Part shown: in pieces, positions 6,873 to 12,812 of the stretch
Position numbering within the stretch: the stretch's first letter is position 1
Layout: every line of letters begins with the position of its first letter
Assembly (NCBI GenBank): GCA_049582065.1
Contig: JBAUTF010000103.1
Coordinates: 1-13,394 of the forward strand
Source of the DNA: DATKSS01 sp049582065
GTDB taxonomy: Bacteria; Chloroflexota; Dormibacteria; Dormibacterales; Dormibacteraceae
Reading direction: 5' to 3'
DNA: 13,394 nt
The notes under the pieces: generated by a model
Databases searched by the model: none
Seen by the model: the letters and a program-made list of their open reading frames with translations, nothing else
What the model was told of the DNA's origin: nothing
Translations under genes and position numbers: made by a program

Positions 6873-8266
6873 TCCATCCACGTCGCCTCCCGCTCGAGTA
6901 TTCGAGTGTCGCCTCAGTCGAGGGGCCGCTGCTGGTCGTTCGAGGCGTCGAGGGCGTCGGTTGGGACGAGCAGGCGACCGTCAAGCTCGACTCCGGGGAG
7001 CTCCGCCATGGACAGGTGCTCGAGGTCGATCGTGATCTAGCCGTCGTCGAGCTGTTCGAGGGCGGCGATGGGATCAATCCGGACGCCGCGCGGGTGGCCT
7101 TCGCCGGCACTCCCATCCGCATTCCCGTCGGCGAGGGCTGGTTGGGCCGGGTGTGCAACGGCAGGGGCCAGGTGATCGACGGTGGGCCGCCGGTGGTGGG
7201 CGCGGAATGGCGCAATGTCGCGGGCAAGCCGATCAACCCTGCCCAGCGAATGCCGCCTCGCGACCCGATCATCACCGGGGTCTCGGCGGTCGATGGCCTC
7301 GCAACACTGGTGCGAGGACAGAAGCTGCCCATCTTCTCAGTCGGTGGACTGCCTCACCTGGAACTTGCCGCTCAGATCGCCGCCCAGGCCACTGCGCCCG
7401 GTACGAGCTTCCGCGTCATCTTCGCCGCGATGGGAGTCACGAACGCCGATGCCGAGATGGTTCGTGATGTGCTGGAGGCAAGAGCCGGCAAGGGCGAGCT
7501 TGCTCTCTTCATCAATCTGGCCGACGACCCGGTTGTCGAGCGCATTCTCGTACCGCGGCTCGCACTCACAGTTGCAGAACACCTTGCATTCGACCTTGAT
7601 CACCACGTGCTGGTGGTCATGTGCGACATGACGAGCTACGCGGAAGCGGTGCGAGAGGCGGCATCGGCGAGGGGAGAGATACCGGGACGCCGCGGTTATC
7701 CCGGCCATCTGTACAGCGACCTCGCATCCGTCTACGAGCGCTGCGGCCGCCTGAAAGGACACCCCGGCTCGATCACACAGCTTCCGGTGCTCACCATGCC
7801 CGCGGGCGACATCACGCACCCGGTCCCCGACCTGACGGGTTACATCACCGAAGGACAGCTCGTGCTGTCCGAGGAGATGCAGGCGGCGGGTGTCTATCCC
7901 CCGTTTGAGGCGCTCAGCTCGCTATCCCGTCTGATGCGCAATGGCGCTGGTGAGGGCAGGACCCGGTCAGATCACCTGGCCGTGTCGGCGCAGACCTTCG
8001 CAGCTCTCGCACGAGCCCGCGAAGTCCGTGAGCTCGAGGAGATGGTCGGATCCGATGCCCTGTCGGAGACTGACCAGAGCTACCTGCGTTTCTCCAGTGC
8101 GCTCGAGCACTCGATGCTGCACCAGCGTCGAGATGAAATGCGCGAGCTCGACGACACCCTCGATCGGGCGTGGGAAGCGCTGTCGAAGCTGCCTCGGCGT
8201 GAGCTGACCATGCTGTCCCGAGAGCTGATCGACGAGCACTTGAGCCAGAAGGGGGGCGTCGGATGA
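6869..8266 (+). CDS. atpB: V/A-type ATPase regulatory subunit B
   Basis: The 465-aa product is the non-catalytic partner of A in the A3B3 head. It opens with LPLEYSSVASVEGPLLVVRG and has no P-loop, as expected for B. The family segment KLPIFSVGGLPHLELAAQI (152-170) is present. SGSGLPHN is usual there, so the nucleotide-proximal loop is slightly altered (V157, G158 and L164). MTSYAEAVREAASARGEIPG and RRGYPGHLYSDLASVYERC follow. The arginine finger that completes the A-subunit site is R354 in SSLSRLM. The start is a GTG at 6869, overlapping the A stop as GTGA. The symbol is used in the Thermus/archaeal sense. Its length and motifs leave little doubt. Confidence 0.98.
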   Translation: MIHPRRLPLEYSSVASVEGPLLVVRGVEGVGWDEQATVKLDSGELRHGQVLEVDRDLAVVELFEGGDGINPDAARVAFAGTPIRIPVGEGWLGRVCNGRGQVIDGGPPVVGAEWRNVAGKPINPAQRMPPRDPIITGVSAVDGLATLVRGQKLPIFSVGGLPHLELAAQIAAQATAPGTSFRVIFAAMGVTNADAEMVRDVLEARAGKGELALFINLADDPVVERILVPRLALTVAEHLAFDLDHHVLVVMCDMTSYAEAVREAASARGEIPGRRGYPGHLYSDLASVYERCGRLKGHPGSITQLPVLTMPAGDITHPVPDLTGYITEGQLVLSEEMQAAGVYPPFEALSSLSRLMRNGAGEGRTRSDHLAVSAQTFAALARAREVRELEEMVGSDALSETDQSYLRFSSALEHSMLHQRRDEMRELDDTLDRAWEALSKLPRRELTMLSRELIDEHLSQKGGVG

Positions 8267-8883
8267 GGCTGCGCTACCCTGCTGGAAGAGCAGGTCGGAT
8301 GTGGCTCGAGCATCGAGTCGAGGTTGCGACCAGGGGCGCGGGCTTGCTCGATAAGAAGCGGCGTGTGCTGGTGCAAGAGCATCGGCGCCTGCGAGTGTTG
8401 GCGCGGGAGACCGGGGCCGAGTGGAGCAGGACCGCTGGTGAGGCAGAGCTATGGCTCAATCGCGCCGCAGTCATGGCAGGAGAGGAGAAGGTTGCTCTGC
8501 TCGTGGCGCGGCATCCCCAGGCCCAGGTCACAGTCCGCTGGCGAAGCTCGATGGGCGTGGCGTTCGCCTCGGAAGCGAACATCGATCTTGGAGCGAGCCC
8601 GCATGATGCCTCAGGCGGCTCCGCCGCGGCGGACCTTGCCGTTATGGCATCCCGCGCCGCGGTTGAAGCCGCCGTCAAGGATGCAGTTGCGCGCTCGGCG
8701 CTCAAGCGCATCAGCGACGAGCTCGCTCTTACCGCGCGCCGTCAGCGCGCGCTGGAACGCCGGTGGCTTCCAGCGCTGACCGCGGCGGCCGGCCGGCTGA
8801 ACGGAGCCCTTGACGAGCTCGAGCGCGAAGAGGTGACGCGCGCGGTCTGGGCCAGGCGTCGCCAACAAAGGCCGGCGTTGTGA
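8263..8883 (+). CDS. V/A-type ATPase central shaft subunit D
   Basis: The 206-aa product forms the long coiled-coil rotor axle that turns inside A3B3. The N-terminal helix has the family's spacing of basic residues and LLDKKRRVLVQEHRRL (28-43). The C-terminal helix ends with RQRALERRWLPALTAAAGRL and VTRAVWARRRQQ, which corresponds to the R-R-V/L-N-A-L-E region of homologues. The middle part is less conserved. It overlaps B by four bases (ATGA) and the universal stress protein by four (GTGA), and follows the usual A-B-D gene order. The length is slightly under that of the Thermus protein (223 aa). Confidence 0.92.
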   Translation: MRLRYPAGRAGRMWLEHRVEVATRGAGLLDKKRRVLVQEHRRLRVLARETGAEWSRTAGEAELWLNRAAVMAGEEKVALLVARHPQAQVTVRWRSSMGVAFASEANIDLGASPHDASGGSAAADLAVMASRAAVEAAVKDAVARSALKRISDELALTARRQRALERRWLPALTAAAGRLNGALDELEREEVTRAVWARRRQQRPAL

Positions 8884-9323
8884 TGGAGACAGGACGGCTG
8901 TTGGTCTGCGTTGACGGTTCACGCGCATCTCTGGAGGCGGCTCGAGAGGCGATCGGTCTGGCCAAACGCTGGGGCAGCCAGCTTCGTGCTGTCTACGTCA
9001 TTGAAAATGCCGAACTCGACGGCTCGCCCGACGCGGATCTGACCGCGCGACTGCGAGAAAGCGGCCACGCGATACTCTCGCGCATCGCAGCCATGGGCGG
9101 TGAGCAGGGGGTCAACGTGGTGCAGGGGCTGCTCGAGGGGGTTCCGTTCGACACTATTCTCGATGACGCACGTGCGTGGAAGGCGGACATCGTGATCATG
9201 GGAAGAACCGGTCGCACCGGACCCGGCCGCGCCCTGCTGGGCAGCGAAGCCGAGCGGGTCCTTGAATTCACCGACAGACCGGTGTTGATCGTGCCGACTC
9301 TCCAGGGCCCAATGCAACAGTGA
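8880..9323 (+). CDS. Universal stress protein (UspA family), ATP-binding type
   Basis: The 147-aa single-domain Usp fold starts RLLVCVDGSRASLEAAREAI and has the full ATP-binding signature G-2x-G-9x-G-S: G108, G111, G121 and S122 in GRTGRTGPGRALLGSEAE. D12 in VDGS fits the nucleotide pocket. It should be a cytosolic ATP-binding stress protein. It overlaps subunit D by four bases (GTGA), and an ATG at 8883 is an alternative start. AAAGG at 8867-8871 favours the GTG. It is the tenth reading frame of the ATPase operon and probably cotranslated with it. USPs that bind ATP often slow growth under energy stress, which makes the pairing with an ATPase suggestive but unproven. Confidence 0.95.
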   Translation: MMETGRLLVCVDGSRASLEAAREAIGLAKRWGSQLRAVYVIENAELDGSPDADLTARLRESGHAILSRIAAMGGEQGVNVVQGLLEGVPFDTILDDARAWKADIVIMGRTGRTGPGRALLGSEAERVLEFTDRPVLIVPTLQGPMQQ

Positions 9324-9989
9324 CTCCAACCGATAACCGCATTGTCATGTAGTGGTTCATGTAGTCATCGCAGCGATGCCGGTGGCGGAAGCGGGCTGGG
9401 ATCGACTCAAGATGGCTCGAATTGACCTCAAAATCCTCGAAACCGTCTCGGTGGACGAGACCGCCTGGATCCCGGGACCGTGAGGCCCCGGGTTCAAATC
9501 CCGGGCCCCCGGACCAATTTCCGAATACGAAGATCGGAATGTAACGTTGTTAACGTGACAACGCCGCTGTATTGGTGTAGCGCGGATGTAGCACACCCCT
9601 CAAAAATCGCTCTGACATAGGCCTCAATGGTTCTGAAAAGCGGCGACAGGGCTAGCTCGAATGGTCACCAAGACGCACTACGTCGGTGGCAGCAGTGGGT
9701 TCAGCTTCCCAATCCCTCATACCGCATTTGACACCGCGTGGGGTCGTTCAGGGGTGAAACGGTCCATCAGCAGTCGCTGACAAAGCTTGATACAGGCACG
9801 TTGCAAGCAGTCTCGCGCCTCCAGCGCGAGTCGATGATTGACCGGCGTCCCATCCTCTGCTTACCCGCCACGAGCCGACGCTGCCTCTTAACCGGGAGCT
9901 TGGCAACTGCCAATCGATCGTGTCGATTGCGGGCGGCAAGGAGCAATCTTGGGACGGTGAGAGATGTAATCGAGCTCGTGAGGCCTTAA
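9324..9989. other. 666-bp non-coding stretch between the ATPase operon and the accessory genes
   Basis: No frame here has a recognisable protein or good coding character. It contains a direct repeat TCATGTAGT at 9345-9353 and 9357-9365, and a hairpin GTCTC-N7-GAGAC at 9445-9461. A tRNA-like 3' end follows (separate entry). A hairpin CTCGCGC-N5-GCGCGAG lies at 9812-9830. Two overlapping hairpins, TTGGC-AACT-GCCAA (9900-9913) and CAATCGA-N5-TCGATTG (9911-9929), lie just before the next gene. No T-run follows any hairpin, so no terminator for the ATPase operon can be named. Confidence 0.6.
9478..9516 (+). other. tRNA-like 3' end (T-arm and ACCA): possible att scar or degraded tRNA gene
   Basis: CCCGGG (9487-9492), loop TTCAAAT (9493-9499) and CCCGGG (9500-9505) make a T-arm with the standard T-loop sequence. 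GCCCCCGG and ACCA follow, ending at 9516. No full clover-leaf fits upstream at normal distance. The only partner for the acceptor strand is CCGGTGGC at 9379-9386 (seven of eight pairs), which would give a 138-base molecule, too long for a tRNA. Read backwards, the segment encodes RDLNPGPHGP, the kind of peptide found when predicted proteins run into tRNA 3' ends. Integrating elements copy tRNA 3' ends at their borders, so this may be one border. No second copy or integrase gene lies in the window. Confidence 0.4.
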
Positions 9990-10760
9990 ATGTGGGACCC
10001 AACACCCAACCTACCTCAGGGCTACGGCGGGTTGTTGATACTCGTGGCCTTTGTGGCAGCCATGGTGTGGATCGTGTGGATGGGCTGGAGGCGGGCGCAA
10101 TTCGCCGGTGCGAGCGAGGTGAGCGCGGCAGAGCAGGCGCTGTTGGGCCAGGAGGCGCGAGCGATGTACGTGAGTCCCGAGTTCAGGCTCTGCAACATTG
10201 ACGCGCCGAGCGAATTCGACAGCCACGTGCTCTCGCTGTTCGACAGCATCGAAGCGAACCGCGACGACATCGACATCAAGATCGAGAACGTGCGTGCCTT
10301 TATGAAATCCGGCTGCACCACGCTCGAACGCTTCAAGAACAAACAGAAGCTCGACCTTGTGTATCGCAACATGGCGGCGTACCTGGTGCGGTCAAGGCCC
10401 GAACGGTCGAGGCTCGGGATGCAGCAGCTGCTCGCGAGCTGGGGGATGGTGGGCCGGCTCGCCTCTAGCAGCGAGGGTCCGTCGAAGGTGCCCGCGGCCT
10501 GGATCCGGCCGCTCGTAAACGACTCCGCGCCCAGGATCTCTTACAAGGGCAGACAGAGTCGAGGGATGCTGGTTCTGTCCCCCAACCGCCAAGCCTTGGT
10601 GGGCGCGCTGTTCTTCGCGGTCACCGGGACCATGATCGCCTTCGGAATTCGGCCTGACCTGACCACAGACCTCGCTTGGGGGGTGGGCATCTTCCTTACC
10701 TACCTGGCTCTCTACAAACTCGGTGTGCTTAAACCGTACAAGTCGAGCTCAAAGCGATAG
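9990..10760 (+). CDS. Unrecognised membrane protein with a cytosolic-sized middle domain
   Basis: The product is 256 aa and I do not recognise the family. One N-terminal hydrophobic helix lies at about 13-32 (GGLLILVAFVAAMVWIVWMG), directly followed by basic residues. A soluble, mostly helical charged domain spans about 35-195, with ANRDDIDIKIENVRAFMKSG and LDLVYRNMAAYLVRSRPERS. Two more hydrophobic helices lie at about 201-220 and 227-247, followed by a lysine-rich tail (KPYKSSSKR). Three helices would put the two ends on opposite sides of the membrane. The ATG has GTGAGG at 9978-9983 with six-base spacing, and codon use resembles that of the neighbours, so the gene looks real. It stands alone between two non-coding stretches, so its context gives no function. 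Confidence 0.75.
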   Translation: MWDPTPNLPQGYGGLLILVAFVAAMVWIVWMGWRRAQFAGASEVSAAEQALLGQEARAMYVSPEFRLCNIDAPSEFDSHVLSLFDSIEANRDDIDIKIENVRAFMKSGCTTLERFKNKQKLDLVYRNMAAYLVRSRPERSRLGMQQLLASWGMVGRLASSSEGPSKVPAAWIRPLVNDSAPRISYKGRQSRGMLVLSPNRQALVGALFFAVTGTMIAFGIRPDLTTDLAWGVGIFLTYLALYKLGVLKPYKSSSKR

Positions 10761-10979
10761 GCGTGGACGAGGCGGCTTAGTGTTGTGAGTGTTTACTGCA
10801 AGAAACCGTGCGGCCTTGGTCTTTCCAATCTGGGGTAGGAGCGAACCGATGGTGATGGCACGATAGTTCGCTACCTTTGGTGCAGTCAACTTGGAGTGCG
10901 GTCCTTTCGTTAGCGGCGGGCATTTGGCACACGGCGACGAGGCGACGGCGTAGGGTCGCCCTGCAGCGGGACCAGACTT

Positions 10980-11008
10980 GCTGTCGATAATGGGTGCGTA
11001 TCGACAGC
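10980..11008. repeat. Perfect 10-bp inverted repeat
   Basis: GCTGTCGATA (10980-10989) and TATCGACAGC (10999-11008) are exact reverse complements with a nine-base spacer. The stem is half GC, so it is not just a by-product of base composition. It could be a protein-binding site, the edge of a small repeat element, or part of a structured RNA. There is no T-run after it. Confidence 0.75.
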
Positions 11009-11020
11009 TCACGTCCGCGA

Positions 11021-11072
11021 TGCCAGCTGTCGGTTCGATGCATCGATAAGGCTGCGCTGCCGGCAGCTGGCA
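11021..11072. repeat. 13-base inverted repeat with an inner palindrome
   Basis: TGCCAGCTGTCGG (11021-11033) pairs with CCGGCAGCTGGCA (11060-11072) through 12 Watson-Crick pairs and one G-T pair. The 26-base loop contains the perfect palindrome CGATGCATCG (11036-11045). GCTGTCG and CGATAA occur both here and in the neighbouring hairpin at 10980-11008, so the two may be diverged copies of one motif. Confidence 0.7.
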
Positions 11073-11107
11073 CGGCACCCAGCTTGGAGCCATTCGCGGA
11101 GCCCTGG

Positions 11108-11145
11108 TGGTAGCCATTATTACCATGTGGTAACATTGCTTACCA
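11108..11145 (+). promoter_or_regulatory. Tandem operator: two TGGTAR-N6-TTACCA units
   Basis: TGGTAG-N6-TTACCA occupies 11108-11125. TGGTAA-N6-TTACCA occupies 11128-11145. The two 18-bp palindromes are two bases apart, so their centres are 20 bp apart, on one face of the helix. The last base of the second unit is directly next to the GTG start of the nucleotidyltransferase gene. A protein bound here would block transcription and perhaps entry of the ribosome. The downstream gene encodes a winged helix-turn-helix, so self-repression is the simplest reading. Confidence 0.65.
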
Positions 11146-11769
11146 GTGCGACTGGATGATCCGCTCAATGACATCTTTGCTAGCGCCAGCCACGTAAGGC
11201 TCCTCCGAGCGTTGTTCTCGCTTCCCTCGGACCTGGGTACGAGCGGCCGCGACTTGGCACGGCGAGCAGGGGTCTCGCACCCACGTGCAAACCAGGTACT
11301 GGCTGACCTTGCTGAACAGGGGGTGGTCGCATTGCAGCGACTTCCGCGCACTGACCTTTATCGCGCTAACCGGCACCATGCACTGGCTGAATCGCTACGC
11401 AAGCTTTTCGAATTGGAACCGAAGTTGAAATTCCAACTCTTTTCGCTCGTGGCCGGGGAGCTGAAGGCGCGCCGTCTTCCGGTAACAGAGGCCCGAATAT
11501 TTGGAAGCGCCGCTCGAGGGCAGATGAAGAATACGAGCGACGTAGACCTTGCGTTGGTTACGTCCCGCGAGAGCGTGGCGGCGGTGGAGGCCGCGGCACA
11601 AGAGATCGCCGAGAAAGCTCGTGAAAAGTTCGGGACACGGCTAAACGTGTTAGTGGGTTCGCCGTCGCTCGAGAGGTTGAGCAAGAGCCGCCAAGCTGGA
11701 CCCGGAGTTTGGCAGGCGATCGAGCGTGAAGGCATCGATGTGTTTGCCGGCTCGAAGGGCGCTGGTTGA
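11146..11769 (+). CDS. Winged-HTH nucleotidyltransferase (MNT-like) of a toxin-antitoxin-type pair
   Basis: The product is 207 aa. Residues 1-80 form a winged helix-turn-helix (recognition part RDLARRAGVSHPRANQVLADL, wing near EQGVVALQRLPRTDLYRA). Residues 113-207 form a DNA-polymerase-beta-type nucleotidyltransferase with GSAARG (120-125) and S131-D132-V133-D134-L135. The third acidic position appears to be N167 (RLNVLV), so activity may be reduced, or another residue may serve. In known MNT-HEPN modules the nucleotidyltransferase neutralises a HEPN RNase, in studied cases by adenylylating it. The start is a GTG at 11146 with no ribosome site, immediately after an operator, so the message may be leaderless. 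The stop overlaps the HEPN-like start as TGATG. An ATG-initiated start further in would cut the HTH and is less likely. Confidence 0.85.
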   Translation: MRLDDPLNDIFASASHVRLLRALFSLPSDLGTSGRDLARRAGVSHPRANQVLADLAEQGVVALQRLPRTDLYRANRHHALAESLRKLFELEPKLKFQLFSLVAGELKARRLPVTEARIFGSAARGQMKNTSDVDLALVTSRESVAAVEAAAQEIAEKAREKFGTRLNVLVGSPSLERLSKSRQAGPGVWQAIEREGIDVFAGSKGAG

Positions 11770-11906
11770 TGGCGAGGAGCAAGACGACCAAAGTCCGGCG
11801 CGGGGAGGCCCGTCTTTACTTGGACAAGGCCATTCAATTCATTGAACAGGCACGCTCGGGACTGGATGCCGACCGCAACGATGCAGCTCTCCTTGACGCA
11901 TGTTAG
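11769..11906 (+). pseudogene. HEPN-like partner, truncated by IS21 insertion
   Basis: The reading frame starts at the ATG that overlaps the nucleotidyltransferase stop (TGATG). It reads MARSKTTKVRRGEARLYLDK and ends LLDAC, then stops at TAG 11904-11906. The first helix, with ARLYLDKAIQFIEQARSGL and DRNDAALLDA, matches the N-terminus of HEPN proteins paired with winged-helix nucleotidyltransferases. The natural sequence ends at about residue 44, because the insertion sequence begins at about 11901 and supplies the Cys codon and the stop. The catalytic R-X4-6-H motif, near the C-terminus in HEPN proteins, is lost, so no RNase activity is expected. The missing part may lie beyond the far end of the insertion sequence, outside the window. 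Confidence 0.78.
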
Positions 11907-11909
11907 CGC

Positions 11910-11949
11910 TCACGAAATCTGGACAGACACGATCACGAAATCTGAACAG
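11910..11949. repeat. Repeated transposase-binding-type motif at the IS21 end
   Basis: TCACGAAATCTGGACAG (11910-11926) and TCACGAAATCTGAACAG (11933-11949) differ at one of 17 positions and are 23 bp apart, about two helical turns. IS21 elements carry such multiple direct repeats inside their termini as IstA binding sites. They mark this as a real element end rather than a random break. Confidence 0.88.
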
Positions 11950-11993
11950 TCCGGAGCCGAGCGGGAAGGACTATAGCAGCCACCCCGGCGGCG

Positions 11994-12812
11994 TCAGCGC
12001 CGGACTCTATCACCTCCTTCAGTCGAGCCATTGGTCGGAGTCGGTTTGGGGTTGGTGAGGTCGTCCTGGTGGGCGCGCATGCGATAGCTGCGGCCCCGGA
12101 TATTGAGGACGATGGCGTTGTGAATGATGCGGTCGACGATGGCGGTGGCGACGACCTGGTCGGCGAAGACCTGGCCCCAGTCCGAGAAGCCGCGGTTGGA
12201 GGTAAGGACTATGGGCGATGACTTCTCGTAACGCCGGCTGACGACCTGAAAGATCCAGTTGGCCGAGGACTGGTCGAGGGGCAGGTAGCCGAGCTCGTCG
12301 ATGACCAACACGCTAGGCCCGGTGTAGGTTCGGAGCTTGTAGAGGGCGGTGCCCTCGAGGTGAGCCGACTGCAGGCGTTGGACCATGTCGGTGGCGGAGG
12401 TGAAGTAGGTCCGGTAGCCAACTTCGGTGGCAGCGATGCCGAGTGCGATGGCCAGGTGCGTCTTGCCCACGCCCGGTGGTCCGAGCAGAATGACGTTGCG
12501 GCGCTCCGCGACGAAGCGGAGCGTGGAGAGCTCGGCCACCAGCTTGCGGTCGAGTGAAGGCTGAAAGTCGAAATCAAAATCAGCCAGCGTCTTGTGTACT
12601 GGGTAGTGCGCGAAGCGCAGTCGACCGCGGGCGCGCCGCGCCTTGGTCGCCTCGACCTCGCCGGCGAGCAAAGTCTCCAAGACCTGCGTCGTGGACAGCT
12701 TGTCTTTGAGGGCACGGTCGAGCTGTGGGCTCAGGTTCTCGGCAGCGGTGGTGAGGCCGAGGTAGGCAAGGTGTTCACGGAGGCGCTGGTATGAGCTCGC
12801 CTCGACCGTCAT
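11994..12812 (-). CDS. istB: IS21 transposition helper ATPase IstB
   Basis: The 272-aa AAA+ protein is related to DnaC. It has a small N-terminal helical domain (SSYQRLREHLAYLGLTTAA), a Walker A GPPGVGKT at 111-118, a Walker B VLVIDEL at 168-174, a sensor-type LTSNRGFSDW at 203-212, and the arginine-bearing end DRIIHNAIVLNIRGRSYRMR. IstB loads on target DNA with ATP and guides the IstA transposase. The start is the ATG at 12812, with GAGGAGG seven bases upstream and an ATGA overlap with the istA stop. The same frame stays open further upstream, but that part only shadows istA. The C-terminal tail is rich in Thr/Pro/Gly, as in many IstB proteins. It looks intact and probably functional. Confidence 0.96.
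   Translation of the reverse strand: MTVEASSYQRLREHLAYLGLTTAAENLSPQLDRALKDKLSTTQVLETLLAGEVEATKARRARGRLRFAHYPVHKTLADFDFDFQPSLDRKLVAELSTLRFVAERRNVILLGPPGVGKTHLAIALGIAATEVGYRTYFTSATDMVQRLQSAHLEGTALYKLRTYTGPSVLVIDELGYLPLDQSSANWIFQVVSRRYEKSSPIVLTSNRGFSDWGQVFADQVVATAIVDRIIHNAIVLNIRGRSYRMRAHQDDLTNPKPTPTNGSTEGGDRVRR

Larger units (their letters stand above)
10761..11107. other. Non-coding stretch rich in inverted repeats
   Basis: No gene is supported. The stretch holds an inverted repeat AGCGAAC / GTTCGCT (10840-10846 and 10866-10872), a perfect ten-base-pair hairpin (10980-11008), and a second long hairpin (11021-11072), described separately. The frames open on the minus strand look like shadows with low-complexity, Cys/Arg/Ser-rich translations. 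No T-run marks a terminator. Confidence 0.55.

Noticed and set aside
9441..9516. A complete normal tRNA gene ending in ACCA
   Set aside because: The T-arm is good, but no matching 5' acceptor strand, D-arm or anticodon loop with T33 is found at the proper distance. The hairpin loop at 9450-9456 has G where T33 is required.
9727..9755. TTGACA at 9727-9732 as a promoter
   Set aside because: No -10-like hexamer occurs at the right spacing downstream.
9661..9780. Small plus-strand reading frame of 39 codons
   Set aside because: No ribosome site, no recognisable sequence, and poor codon character.
9738..9989. 83-aa plus-strand frame before the membrane protein gene
   Set aside because: Its translation is low-complexity and Arg/Ser/Leu-rich with no family match, and hairpins run through it.
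10749..11351. 200-aa minus-strand frame across the repeat-rich stretch
   Set aside because: It overlaps the nucleotidyltransferase and has Cys/Arg/Pro/Ser-rich, patternless translation typical of an antisense shadow in GC-rich DNA.
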